Shown here: positions 26,958 to 35,740 of the stretch, one piece after another
How the letters are laid out: each line of letters begins with the position of its first letter
How positions within the stretch are numbered: the first letter of the stretch is position 1
NCBI RefSeq assembly: GCF_014193515.1
Contig: NZ_BLXX01000001.1
Span: 682,001 to 746,000, forward strand
Origin: Geomonas silvestris
GTDB lineage: Bacteria; Desulfobacterota; Desulfuromonadia; Geobacterales; Geobacteraceae
Direction: 5' to 3'
DNA: 64,000 nucleotides
Notes under the pieces: model-generated
What the model was told of the DNA's origin: nothing
What the model saw: the letters and a program-made list of their open reading frames with translations, nothing else
Database searches by the model: none
Translations under genes and position numbers: made by a program

Positions 26958-27026
26958 AAACCAGGTTGAGGTTTTCGTTCGCCACGCTCACAGGTTGAGG
27001 TTGAGACACGGCAGGTCCTAAGATCG

Positions 27027-27054
27027 GTTCTATGTTCTACGTTCTACGTTCTAC
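27027..27054 (+). repeat. Short tandem repeat GTTCTAC x4
   Basis: Four copies of a 7-bp unit (first GTTCTAT, then three GTTCTAC) in the 199-bp gap before mutS2. Two further copies of AGGTTGAGGTT lie just upstream (about 26963-27003), similar to the arms at 35602-35740. No function is evident. Confidence 0.8.
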
Positions 27055-27156
27055 GTTACCCTACACACCGCAGTGCCCTGTGATGCTCACTGTGATGCAC
27101 CTATTCACCCGCAAGAGCGGCGTCAACCGTAACGCCTCTTGCAGTTTGGAGAAGTA

Positions 27157-29490
27157 ATGATCAGCAAGGAAACCCTGAAGCGCCTCGAGTTTGACCGTAT
27201 CCTGGAAACCGCCGCCCAATTCGCCCACTGCGAGGCCTCCCACACCGGCGTCCTCAACATCGCCCCGCTTGCCGAGAAGTCCCAGATGGAACTGCGCCTG
27301 GGACTGATCGAGGAGATCCGTACCCTCACCCGGCTGGGCATCTCGCTCAAGATCGCCTCCTTCGAAGACATACGCGGCCTGATCCGCGCGGTCCGCCCAC
27401 GCGGGTCGGTGCTCGCCCCCATCGAGCTGCAGCGCTTCATCCCCACGCTGCGCGTCATGGCTGCGGTCTCGGCGCAGCTTAAGTTCCGCACCGACATCCC
27501 GCTCCTGCTTGCCGAGGCCGGCCACATCACCGGCTTCGCCGACCTCCTGGATCCCCTGGAACACACGGTCAACGCGGAAGGCGAGATCCTCGACACCGCC
27601 TCGCGCCTCTTGGCCGACCTGCGCGGCCGCAAGAAGGGGCTCACCGCCCGCATCAAGAAGCGGCTCGAGGAGATCGTGCGCGAGCGGCACACCGCCATCT
27701 TCCTGCAGGACGACTTCATCACCCAGAGGTCGGGACGCTGGGTGATCCCGGTGCGCATGGACTCGAAAGGGATGGTCCCGGGGGTGGTTCACGACGTATC
27801 CAACACCGGCGAGACCGCCTTCATGGAGCCGCTGGAGATCATCGGCCTGGCGAACGAACTGGAAAACCTGGTAGCCGACGAGCGCGCCGAGGAGATCCGG
27901 GTGATCCGCCAGATCTGCGACTGGATACGCGAGGACGCCGATCTCCTCTCGGACCAGTTCGAAGCCCTGGTGCGCCTGGACATCCTGAACTGCATCGCCC
28001 TTTTCAGCGACAAGCTTCGCTGCGAGACCCCGGTGCTCTCCGAGAGCCAGCAGCTCTCCCTCAAGGGGGCGCGCCACCCGATCCTCACCCTGATGGGGAA
28101 AGAGGTGGTGCCGCTCGACCTGGAACTCTCCGAGGAGAGCCGGGTCATGGTGGTGACCGGCCCCAACACCGGCGGCAAGACCATCGCCATCAAGAACGCG
28201 GGACTCTTGAGCGTGATGGCGCTCTGTGGCATGCCGGTGCCGGCCCTGCCCGGGACGGTGCTCCCCCTGGTCGACAACATCCTGGTGGACATCGGCGACG
28301 AGCAGTCCATCGCCGAGAGCCTCTCCACCTTCTCGGCCCACATCTCCCAGATCTCCTCGATCATGGCCCTGGCCGGGCGCGGCACCCTGGTGCTTCTGGA
28401 CGAGCTGGGGACCGGGACCGAACCGGGACAGGGTGCGGCGATCGCCTGCGCCGTGCTCCAGCAACTGAAGATCCAGGGGGCGCTCGTGGTGGCCACCACC
28501 CACCTCACCGAGATCATCGGCTTCGTGCAGCGCGAACAGGGGATGCTGAACGCCGCCATGGCGTTTGACCGCGAACGCCTGGCGCCGCTCTACCGCCTGG
28601 TGGTCGGCGAGCCCGGCGAGTCGCACGCCCTCGAGATCGCCCGGCGTTACGGGCTTCCCGAGCACGTGGTGAACTTCGCCCGCGGCATGATCGGGACCAT
28701 GGAGGCGGACTTCCATGCCCTCTTGCGCGACCTGAAGGAGAAGCGCGCACAGCTGGAGCGGAAACTGGACGATCTCGCCGAGCGCGAGTCGCGCATCGAG
28801 CGCGGCGAGCGGGAGCTTTCCGCGCGCAAAAGCGAGGCGGAGCAGCTGGTAAAGGGGGCGCGGGAGAAGGGGTACCTCGAGGCGCAGGAGGTGATCCGCA
28901 AGGCGCGGCGCGAGGTGAACGCGATCATAGAGCAGGCGCGCCAGGACAAGGCCCGCGAGGCGCGTGCCCAACTCGACCAGGCAGAGGAGCAGGTGGAAAA
29001 GGTGCTCGCCGAGCTGAACCCGGTGGAGGAACTTCCCCCGGGCCAGGTGGAGGTGGGGAAGAGCTACTTCGTGAAGCCGCTCAACACCGACGGTCTGGTC
29101 GTCTCGCTGGACGCCAAGGCCGGGCGCGCCCGGGTGCGCGCCGGGAGCATGGAGCTCGAGGTGGCGCTGACCGCCCTGGCCAAGAAGACCGGCAAGGAGG
29201 CCAAGGTCCAGCAGAAGCGGCACCAGCAGCAGGAAGAGCGCCCCGAACCCGCGAACTCCATCAACCTTTTGGGGATGCGGGTCGAGGAGGCGCTCGATGC
29301 GGTGGAGCGCTACCTGAACCACGCCTCGCTCTCCCACACCCCCGAGCTGCACATCGTGCACGGCAAGGGGACCGGCGCCCTGATGCGGGGGGTGCGCAGC
29401 TACCTAAACGGCCACCCGCTGGTGGTCTCCTTCAGGCCCGGCGAGCGCTTCGAGGGGGGAGAAGGGGTCACGGTGGTGACGCTGAGATAA
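27157..29490 (+). CDS. mutS2: Endonuclease MutS2
   Basis: 777 residues from the ATG at 27157, preceded by TTTGGAGAAG. It lacks the mismatch-recognition domain I of MutS. It has a core/lever region, then an ABC-type ATPase with GPNTGGKT (near 335) and LLDELGTGTEP (Walker B), a long coiled coil of about 150 residues rich in Glu/Arg/Lys, and a C-terminal Smr nuclease domain with LLGMRVEEAL and the HGKGTGAL motif near residue 735. MutS2 proteins suppress homologous recombination by acting on branched DNA, and in some bacteria split collided ribosomes. Confidence 0.95.
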   Translation: MISKETLKRLEFDRILETAAQFAHCEASHTGVLNIAPLAEKSQMELRLGLIEEIRTLTRLGISLKIASFEDIRGLIRAVRPRGSVLAPIELQRFIPTLRVMAAVSAQLKFRTDIPLLLAEAGHITGFADLLDPLEHTVNAEGEILDTASRLLADLRGRKKGLTARIKKRLEEIVRERHTAIFLQDDFITQRSGRWVIPVRMDSKGMVPGVVHDVSNTGETAFMEPLEIIGLANELENLVADERAEEIRVIRQICDWIREDADLLSDQFEALVRLDILNCIALFSDKLRCETPVLSESQQLSLKGARHPILTLMGKEVVPLDLELSEESRVMVVTGPNTGGKTIAIKNAGLLSVMALCGMPVPALPGTVLPLVDNILVDIGDEQSIAESLSTFSAHISQISSIMALAGRGTLVLLDELGTGTEPGQGAAIACAVLQQLKIQGALVVATTHLTEIIGFVQREQGMLNAAMAFDRERLAPLYRLVVGEPGESHALEIARRYGLPEHVVNFARGMIGTMEADFHALLRDLKEKRAQLERKLDDLAERESRIERGERELSARKSEAEQLVKGAREKGYLEAQEVIRKARREVNAIIEQARQDKAREARAQLDQAEEQVEKVLAELNPVEELPPGQVEVGKSYFVKPLNTDGLVVSLDAKAGRARVRAGSMELEVALTALAKKTGKEAKVQQKRHQQQEERPEPANSINLLGMRVEEALDAVERYLNHASLSHTPELHIVHGKGTGALMRGVRSYLNGHPLVVSFRPGERFEGGEGVTVVTLR

Positions 29491-29554
29491 GGCAATGGGC
29501 GGGTTTAGCTGCCGTCATAGTTTTCCTCAATGAACGGCTCAGCAGGCCGATAAG

Positions 29555-29658
29555 TGAATTGACCATTGACAATTGCTAAAATTCGTTGTCAATTGTCATT
29601 GGCCGATTGTCATTGGTGTTTCGTTGTCAATTGCCCGTTGCCAATTGTAAATTGCTTC
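29555..29658. repeat. CAATTG-rich short-repeat block before the DHFR gene
   Basis: About 100 bp made of variants of GTTGTCAATTGTCATTGG: TTGACAATTG, GTTGTCAATTGTCATTGG, GATTGTCATTGG, GTTGTCAATTGCC, GTTGCCAATTGTAAATTG. The units contain the palindrome CAATTG and stand out as AT-rich in this GC-rich sequence. It ends just before the Shine-Dalgarno of the DHFR gene. Confidence 0.75.
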
Positions 29659-29672
29659 TCATCGAGGTCCCC

Positions 29673-30593
29673 ATGATCATCTCCCTTATTGCTGCAATGT
29701 CGGACAACAGGGTAATCGGCTACCAAGGCAAGCTCCCCTGGCACATCCCCTCCGACCTGACCCGATTCAAGGAGATCACCATGGGGCACACCGTCGCCAT
29801 GGGGACCCGGACCTTTCACAGCATCGGGCACCCGCTGCCGGGCCGGCGCAACATCGTCGTCTCGCGCTCGGGCGCCAAGTTCAACGGCTGCGAAGTGGCC
29901 CGGTCGCTCAAGGAAGCGGTGGCCATGGTGACCGGCGACGAGGAGCTCTTCATCTGCGGAGGCGCCGAGCTGTACCGCGAGGCGCTGCTCATCAGCCAAC
30001 GCATCTACCTCACCGTGATCCACGCCGGCTACCCCGGCGACGTCTACTTCCCCGAGATCCCCGAAAGCTTCGTCGAGGTGCACCGCGAGGAGCGCCCCAA
30101 CGCGAACCCGCCGCTCAGCTTCCTGGTCTACGAGAAGGCGGACCAGGACCGCGGCGGCCACGACCCGGAGGACCTGCGCCGCAAGGGGTTTGACGCCCTG
30201 GGACGCAAGCTCTACTTCCTGGCGCGCAGCTGCTTCGAAGAGGCCTACAGCCACCAGGAGTCCCCGGAGGTCGCCTCGCACCTCGCCTACTGCCTCGCCA
30301 AAAGCGGCGGCGATACCAAGCGGGCGCTGCACCTGGCGGAGAAGGCACTGGGGAGCGAGCCGCACAACCTCACCTTCCTGCTCAACCTGGGGCGGGTGCA
30401 GATCCTGGCCGGCACCAAGGAGCGCGGCCTCACCACGCTGCGTCGCGGCATCCAGCTGGGCGGCGCGGAGGACTTCCAGGCCGAGCTCGCCAAGTGGGGA
30501 AACCGCACGCCGCCTCCGATCCCCTCGCTCCCCAGGAGCCACCCCCTCAACAAGTACCTCGGCATGCTGCGCTACAAGCTGCGCCGCCACTGA
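29673..30593 (+). CDS. folA: Dihydrofolate reductase fused to a C-terminal TPR-like domain
   Basis: 306 residues, against ~160 for ordinary DHFR. Residues 1-155 are a full DHFR: MIISLIAAMSDNRVIGYQGK, LPWHIPSDL with the catalytic acid at D28, MGTRTF, then ICGGAELY for NADPH binding. It reduces dihydrofolate to tetrahydrofolate. Residues ~165-306 are helical and TPR-like (ALGRKLYFLARSCFEEAYSH, VASHLAYCLAK, NLGRVQILAG) and end in HPLNKYLGMLRYKLRR, a tail I associate with stand-alone Geobacter TPR proteins. No stop or ribosome site separates the two parts. The start ATG 29673 has GAGGT upstream. No thyA is adjacent. Confidence 0.9.
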   Translation: MIISLIAAMSDNRVIGYQGKLPWHIPSDLTRFKEITMGHTVAMGTRTFHSIGHPLPGRRNIVVSRSGAKFNGCEVARSLKEAVAMVTGDEELFICGGAELYREALLISQRIYLTVIHAGYPGDVYFPEIPESFVEVHREERPNANPPLSFLVYEKADQDRGGHDPEDLRRKGFDALGRKLYFLARSCFEEAYSHQESPEVASHLAYCLAKSGGDTKRALHLAEKALGSEPHNLTFLLNLGRVQILAGTKERGLTTLRRGIQLGGAEDFQAELAKWGNRTPPPIPSLPRSHPLNKYLGMLRYKLRRH

Positions 30594-30641
30594 CGTCACG
30601 GTAGTTGACGGGGCCCCTCAAGCGGTGCTACCTTCGGTCCG

Positions 30642-31280
30642 ATGAAGAAATCCCAGACCGAAGCCATCGTGCTGCGGCTCATCGATTACGGTGAGGCCGA
30701 CCGCATCGCCACGCTGTTCACCCTGGAACAGGGGCGCATCTCCGGAATCGCCCGCGGCGCCAAGAAGAGCCGCAAGCGCTTCGGCGGCGCCCTGGAGTCG
30801 TTCGCCCACCTGAAGCTGCAGATCCAGCAGGGAAGCGGCATGGCAACCCTGTTATCGGCAGACATCGGCAGCATCTTCCCAACGATCAGGACCGAGTTGG
30901 AACGGATCGGCTCCGCCGCCTACGCCTGCGAGCTGGTGGAGCGGCTCACCCCGGAGGCCGAGCCGGCTCCCCGGCTGTTCCGCCTGCTCTTTTGCTACCT
31001 CGAACACCTGGACCGCGCCTCCCCTTCCCCCTCGGACCGCCGTTTCTTCGCGGTGAATCTCCTGAAGATCCTGGGCTACCAGCCCGAACTCGACGGGACC
31101 CGCATCTCCGGGCAGACCGCCGAGCTCCTCTCCCGCGCCATGCAGTCCGGCAGGTTCGGCTCCATCGTCTTCCCCGACGCGTGCCTCAGGGAGGCCGACC
31201 TGCTCTTGAACCCCGCCATCGATCTGCACCTGGACCGCCCCCTGAAATCCCTCGCCTTTTTGCAGGCCTGCGGCGGGTAA
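30642..31280 (+). CDS. recO: DNA repair protein RecO
   Basis: 212 residues. The N-terminal OB-fold begins [21 protein letters not shown], followed by [23 protein letters not shown], both typical of RecO. A helical C-terminal domain follows. RecO loads RecA onto SSB-coated single-stranded DNA together with RecR and anneals strands in gap repair. It is slightly shorter than E. coli RecO (242) and I see no four-Cys zinc motif in the C-terminal half; many proteobacterial RecO proteins also lack it. It lies 48 bp after the DHFR gene and just before the dnaB promoter. Confidence 0.9.
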   Translation: MKKSQTEAIVLRLIDYGEADRIATLFTLEQGRISGIARGAKKSRKRFGGALESFAHLKLQIQQGSGMATLLSADIGSIFPTIRTELERIGSAAYACELVERLTPEAEPAPRLFRLLFCYLEHLDRASPSPSDRRFFAVNLLKILGYQPELDGTRISGQTAELLSRAMQSGRFGSIVFPDACLREADLLLNPAIDLHLDRPLKSLAFLQACGG

Positions 31281-31287
31281 TCAGTTG

Positions 31288-31316
31288 TTGACCCCGCGGG
31301 GTGTTCCGGTTAAAAT
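31288..31316 (+). promoter_or_regulatory. Sigma-70 promoter of dnaB
   Basis: TTGACC (31288-31293), exactly 17 bases, TAAAAT (31311-31316); ten of twelve hexamer positions match consensus. It begins 8 bp after the recO stop and initiates about 35 bases before the dnaB ATG. Confidence 0.75.
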
Positions 31317-31356
31317 ACCGCCTTTTGCACCACCGCTTTTTCCCGAGGCATTCCCC

Positions 31357-32703
31357 ATGAATCAAGCTGACCTGAGAAAATTGCCACCGCAGAGCGTGGA
31401 GGCCGAGATGTCCATCCTCGGCGGCGTCCTGGTTGATAACGAGGCGATCAACCGCGCGCTCGAGATCCTCAGGCCGGACGATTTCTACCGGGAGAGCCAC
31501 CGCAAGATCATGCAGGCGATGATCGAGCTGAACGAGCGCGGCGAGCCCTGCGACCTGATCACCATGACCACCATCCTGAAGAAGAAGGGGGAACTGGAGG
31601 AGGTGGGCGGCGGCGCCTACCTGGCCACCCTGGTGGACTTCGTCCCGATGGCGGCGAACATCGCCTACTACTGCAGGATCGTCAAAGAAAAGAGCATCAC
31701 CAGAAAGCTCATCAGCGCGGCCACCGACATCGCCACCCAGGGGTACGAAGACAAGGTGAACGTCGAGGAGCTCCTGGACGGCGCCCAGAAGGTCATCTTC
31801 GAGATCGCCGAGAACAAGATCCAGCGCGCCTACTTCCCGGTCAGCGAGATCCTCAAGGACACCATCAAGAACATCGAGCTCCTCTACGAGAAGAAGGAGC
31901 TGGTGACCGGGGTCCCGACCGGCTACCTCGACCTGGACAAGATGACCGCGGGCTTCCACGCCGGCGACCTGGTGATCATCGCGGGGCGCCCGGCCATGGG
32001 CAAGACCACCTTCGCCATCAACGCCGCCGAGTACGCCGCCATCGATTCGGAGAAGCCCTACCCCGCCGCGATCTTCTCGCTCGAGATGCCCAAGGAGCAG
32101 CTGGTGGAGCGCCTTTTGTGCTCGCTGGCCCGCGTCGACTTGAGCCGGCTGCGCACCGGTCACCTAAACGAGAACGACTGGCCCAAGCTCACCAAGGCGG
32201 CGGGGAGGCTGCACGACTCGAAGATCTTCATCGACGACACCCCGTCGCTCAGCATCATGGAGCTGCGCGCCAAGGCGCGGCGCCTTAAGGCCGAGCACAA
32301 CATCGGCATCATCGTCATCGACTACCTGCAGCTGATGCGCGGCGGCCCCAACCCGGAATCGCGCCAGCAGGAGATCTCGGACATCTCCCGGTCGCTCAAG
32401 GGTCTCGCCAAGGAGCTGAGCATCCCGGTCATCGCGCTCTCCCAGTTAAACCGCGGCCTCGAGCAGCGCACCGACAAGCGCCCGATGATGAGCGACCTGA
32501 GGGAGTCCGGCGCAATCGAGCAGGACGCCGACATCATCATGTTCGTCTTCCGCGAGGAGGTCTACGACAAGGAGAACGAGGACCTGAAGGGAAAGGCCGA
32601 GGTCATCATCGGCAAGCACAGGGCGGGTCCCACCGGCACCGTGCACCTCACCTTCCGCGGCGAGTACACCCGGTTCGAGAACATGGCGCGCGACGACTTC
32701 TAG
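31357..32703 (+). CDS. dnaB: Replicative DNA helicase DnaB
   Basis: 448 residues from the ATG at 31357, preceded by CGAGG. The N-terminal domain (PPQSVEAEMSILGGVLVDNEA) binds primase, and a linker leads to the RecA-like motor. Walker A is GRPAMGKTT at 210-218, Walker B is IIVIDYLQLM, and late DnaB motifs SQLNRGLEQR and SDLRESGAIEQDADIIMF are complete. The hexamer unwinds DNA at replication forks. No intein or insertion interrupts it. The strong promoter just upstream separates it from recO. Confidence 0.97.
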   Translation: MNQADLRKLPPQSVEAEMSILGGVLVDNEAINRALEILRPDDFYRESHRKIMQAMIELNERGEPCDLITMTTILKKKGELEEVGGGAYLATLVDFVPMAANIAYYCRIVKEKSITRKLISAATDIATQGYEDKVNVEELLDGAQKVIFEIAENKIQRAYFPVSEILKDTIKNIELLYEKKELVTGVPTGYLDLDKMTAGFHAGDLVIIAGRPAMGKTTFAINAAEYAAIDSEKPYPAAIFSLEMPKEQLVERLLCSLARVDLSRLRTGHLNENDWPKLTKAAGRLHDSKIFIDDTPSLSIMELRAKARRLKAEHNIGIIVIDYLQLMRGGPNPESRQQEISDISRSLKGLAKELSIPVIALSQLNRGLEQRTDKRPMMSDLRESGAIEQDADIIMFVFREEVYDKENEDLKGKAEVIIGKHRAGPTGTVHLTFRGEYTRFENMARDDF

Positions 32704-32772
32704 TCTCATTCTGTTTTTCGAGCCTGAACACCCGGCTCATACCATGCACGTATAAAGAGAGGATAGTTTTAT

Positions 32773-34053
32773 ATGACACGCTACCATGCGATGCGCGAAG
32801 TACCTGCCGCGGCGGGATTCAAGGAAGGGGACGTGCTGTTTCTCTGCGGCGAGCTGTTCGGCCGCGGTTACGCCAACGGCATCGTCGACGAGGCCCGGGC
32901 CAAGGGGATGACCATCATCGGCTCCACCGTGGGCCGGCGCGACACGGACGGGACCCTGCGCCCGCTCAACGCAGAAGAACTGGCAAGCGCCGAGGCGATT
33001 TTGGGCGGCACGATCATCAACATCCCGCTGGAAGCCGGTTTCGACATGGAACCGGGCAAGGACGGCGTCACCCCGGTGGACCGCTTAAAGGGGGTGAAAC
33101 CCGACGAATGGAGCAAGGTGACCCTGGACCAGGACGAGCTAAACTGCGCGAAGGAGCGCGGCACCGAGCGTTTCCGCAGCAACCTGGCCGCCGTCATCGC
33201 CCAGCTCGAAACCATGCTCCCGGCTAAGGGGAACCTGGTGATCGTGCACACCATGGCCGGCGGCATCCCGCGCGCCCGCGTCTTCATGCCGATCCTGAAC
33301 AAGCTCTTCAAGGGCCAGGGCGACCGCTTCCTCTCCTCGGAGGCCTTCTGGAACTCCGACATGGGGCAGTTCTGCAACATGAGCTTCAACGAGGTGACCG
33401 CCGACACCTTCTCCTACCTGATCCAGGCGACCGCCGGCCTGCGCGAGCGCTGCCCGGTCCGCTACGCCGCCTACGGCTACCACGGCACCGAGGTGCTGAT
33501 CAACGGCAGCTACACCTGGCAGTCCTACACCCCGTACCTCCAGGGTTGGGCGAAGATCCGCCTGGAGAACATCGCCACCGCCGCCTGGGAACAGGGGATC
33601 AAGGCGACCGTGTACAACTGCCCGGAGATCCAGACCAACTCGAGCGCGCTCTTTCTGGGTGTCGAGAACTCGCTCTACCCGCTGCTCGCCTCCCTGCAGC
33701 AGGCGGGCGAAAAGACCGTGGTCGCCGAGTGCCAGGGCCTTTTGAAAGCCGGGGTGACCCTGAACGACCTGCTTTCCTGCGCCAACACCTACCTCTCGTC
33801 CGAGCTGGTGACCAGCACCCGCGATTACGACACCTGGCCGCAGCACAACAGCCCGGCGCAGCAGGAGTACATGCTGAACTCCTCGGCCCAGCTGATCGGC
33901 ATGAACGAAGAAGGCAAAGAGATCATCTGCGCCGTGCTCTCGCGGGGCGTGTTCCGCGGGGTGGGCAAGCTCATGTTCGAGTCGTCCTGGGATCCCCAGG
34001 CGCCAGTTTTCTGGCTGAACCACGACGTGATCGCCAAGAGGTTGGCGAGTTAA
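32773..34053 (+). CDS. Protein of uncertain function, possibly FabMG-type enoyl-ACP reductase
   Basis: 426 residues, Shine-Dalgarno GAGAGGAT about nine bases upstream, and its own terminator at 34063, so certainly a gene. No signal peptide or membrane helix. The N-terminal part (GDVLFLCGELFGRGYANGIVDEARAKGMTIIGSTVGRRD in outline) looks like a dinucleotide-binding fold, with a later conserved-looking VIVHTMAGGIPRARVFMP block and YGYHGTEVLI. From memory this resembles proteins named after the metagenomic enoyl-ACP reductase FabMG, but I cannot confirm this. If correct, the window holds two enoyl-ACP reductases, since fabI lies at 43.2 kb. Confidence 0.55.
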   Translation: MTRYHAMREVPAAAGFKEGDVLFLCGELFGRGYANGIVDEARAKGMTIIGSTVGRRDTDGTLRPLNAEELASAEAILGGTIINIPLEAGFDMEPGKDGVTPVDRLKGVKPDEWSKVTLDQDELNCAKERGTERFRSNLAAVIAQLETMLPAKGNLVIVHTMAGGIPRARVFMPILNKLFKGQGDRFLSSEAFWNSDMGQFCNMSFNEVTADTFSYLIQATAGLRERCPVRYAAYGYHGTEVLINGSYTWQSYTPYLQGWAKIRLENIATAAWEQGIKATVYNCPEIQTNSSALFLGVENSLYPLLASLQQAGEKTVVAECQGLLKAGVTLNDLLSCANTYLSSELVTSTRDYDTWPQHNSPAQQEYMLNSSAQLIGMNEEGKEIICAVLSRGVFRGVGKLMFESSWDPQAPVFWLNHDVIAKRLAS

Positions 34054-34062
34054 GGCACCTTG

Positions 34063-34092
34063 AAGCTGCCCCTCACCCGGGGCAGCTTTTTT
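34063..34092 (+). terminator. Rho-independent terminator
   Basis: Perfect 10-bp stem (AAGCTGCCCC 34063-34072, GGGGCAGCTT 34079-34088) followed by a run of eight T. It ends the transcript of the gene stopping at 34053. Confidence 0.92.
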
Positions 34093-34325
34093 TTCGCCCG
34101 CCTCGGCAAATTCCCTGCCCCTCTCCCGGGCGGTTTCCTACGCCCCGGAGACCAGGGGCCGGCAGCCGTCCGACAGAGAAAACGGCGCGGGGCAAGAGAG
34201 CCGGCGCAAACGCCGCCCTGGCGAGCTCTTGCTACAGATTTATCCACAATAACCGATAGGTAGAGAGCGGCCGGTAACGGCCTTCATGATATGCGGGGTT
34301 TCCCTGCGGAAAAAGGAAGGGGCAC

Positions 34326-35033
34326 ATGGCCAAGAAGGTTTTGCTGGTCGACGACGTCAGCATGTTCATCGAGCTGCAGAAGGAGTACCTGCAGTTCTCG
34401 GCGGTTGACATCCTCACCGCGCGCGACGGCAAGGAGGCGCTCGCCATCTGCCAGGCGGAGCGCCCCGTGCTGGTCTGCATGGACCTGAACATGCCGATCA
34501 TGAACGGCGCGGAGTGCTGCAGGGCGATCAAGAAGGATCCTCAGCTGCGTGAGACCAACGTGATCATGATCACCTCGGAGGGTAAGGATGCGGACCGCCG
34601 CATCTGCTTCGAGGCCGGCTGCGACGACTTCATCACCAAGCCGCTGGACCGCAACGTCTTTTTGGAGACCGCCCGCAAGCTGTTGCCGGCCATCGACCGG
34701 CGCGACAAGAGGGTGGCTTGCCACCTGAAGGCGAAGTACCGCGCCGTCGGGGCCACCCTTTCGGGCATCGTGCTGAACCTGAGCCAGCACGGCGCCTACT
34801 TGGCCACCAACCACGAGATCGAACACGGCAGCATCCTCGACCTGATCTTCGCCCTTCCCGACCCCTACGGTTCCATCATCCAGTTGCGCGGACGGGCCGC
34901 CTGGCTCAACACCAAAACGACCCGTCGCAAAAGCACCATGCCTGAAGGGTTCGGCATCGAATTCCTCGCTCCCGACGAAAACACCCTAAAGGATCTGGCG
35001 CGTTACGTGGAGAGCGAACCCGGGATCATCTGA
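34326..35033 (+). CDS. Response regulator with PilZ domain (REC-PilZ)
   Basis: 235 residues, with AAGGAAGGGG upstream. The receiver domain spans about 4-120 (VDDVS acidic pocket, phospho-acceptor Asp near 52 in MDLNMP, Lys in ITKPLD). A PilZ-like domain follows (about 128-230; LSGIVLNLSQHGAYLATN). PilZ domains bind cyclic-di-GMP through an N-terminal RxxxR; here the region reads RRDKR, partly degenerate, so binding is possible but not assured. It would join a phosphorelay to c-di-GMP control of motility or surface polymers. Its last eight bases overlap the end of the convergent hydrolase gene. Confidence 0.9.
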   Translation: MAKKVLLVDDVSMFIELQKEYLQFSAVDILTARDGKEALAICQAERPVLVCMDLNMPIMNGAECCRAIKKDPQLRETNVIMITSEGKDADRRICFEAGCDDFITKPLDRNVFLETARKLLPAIDRRDKRVACHLKAKYRAVGATLSGIVLNLSQHGAYLATNHEIEHGSILDLIFALPDPYGSIIQLRGRAAWLNTKTTRRKSTMPEGFGIEFLAPDENTLKDLARYVESEPGII

Positions 35034-35589
35034 CCAGTTTCGAGAGTTTCTTGAACTCGTCAGTTCCCGCCACCTTGAGGAGCTGGAAGAGTACCGCCTC
35101 GGTGGAGGTGAGCACCACTCCCGCCTGGCTCATGGTCTTGCGGGCCGTCTTCCAGTTCGCCTTGCGCCGGCTCATCACCGCATCGCAGACCAGGTGCACC
35201 ACGTACCCCGCGTTCAGGAGCTCCAGAGCCGTCTGCAGCACGCAGACGTGGGTCTCCATCCCGGTCAGGATCACCTGACGCCGCCCCGTTTTTTCCAGGG
35301 TCTCCAGGAACCCCTCCCCGCCGCAGCAGCTGAAGGTCATCTTCTCCAGGCTCGGCGTCGTCAGTTTTTCCTTCAGAGCCGGGATCGTCGTACCCAGCCC
35401 CTTTACGTACTGTTCGGTGACGATCGCCGGAACGCCCAGTTCCTGGGCCGCGTCGAGCAGGATGCCGATATTGCCGGTGAGCTGTTCCAGCACCGAGGGG
35501 TCCATGGCCCGGCAGAGCTTTTCCTGCACGTCGACCACCACGAGCTGTGCGTTGTTGCGATTCAGAAAGAATCTCTCCATCAAGGTCAT
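35026..35589 (-). CDS. Isochorismatase-family cysteine hydrolase
   Basis: 187 residues from the ATG at 35589, which has TGGAG six bases upstream; the frame extends upstream without a comparable site. The fold's catalytic triad can be seen: Asp in VVDVQEKL, Lys in the central LEKMTFSC region and Cys in GMETHVCVLQTAL, with the conserved cis-peptide region just before it. It resembles YcaC-like hydrolases of unknown substrate rather than siderophore isochorismatase. No siderophore genes are nearby. The 3' ends of this gene and the REC-PilZ gene overlap by eight bases. Confidence 0.88.
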   Translation of the reverse strand: MTLMERFFLNRNNAQLVVVDVQEKLCRAMDPSVLEQLTGNIGILLDAAQELGVPAIVTEQYVKGLGTTIPALKEKLTTPSLEKMTFSCCGGEGFLETLEKTGRRQVILTGMETHVCVLQTALELLNAGYVVHLVCDAVMSRRKANWKTARKTMSQAGVVLTSTEAVLFQLLKVAGTDEFKKLSKLVR

Positions 35590-35601
35590 AGACGCTCCAG
35601 A

Positions 35602-35740
35602 AAAATCAGGTTGGGGTTGAGGTCGAGAATCGGTTCTCCATGACTTCTGTAGAAAAAACGTCTGCGGCACAGGTCTTAGGGGAGCAGCAAGGTGAGTGTG
35701 GCGGCAGACGCCTTTTCTCAACCTTACCCTTGACCTGTTT
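35602..35740. repeat. Inverted repeat (AGGTTGAGG type) upstream of the hydrolase gene
   Basis: Arms 35602-35628 (CAGGTTGGGGTTGAGG core) and 35716-35740 (CTCAACCTTACC then CTTGACCTG) are imperfect reverse complements around ~87 bp. The right arm ends at the stop of the ntrC-type gene. The AGGTTGAGG motif recurs at about 26963-27003, so this is another dispersed intergenic motif. Confidence 0.55.

Noticed and set aside
34240-34248. Perfect DnaA box TTATCCACA, about 1.5 kb after dnaB
   Set aside because: A single box without neighbours, AT-rich unwinding region or dnaA/dnaN/gidA genes does not make an origin.
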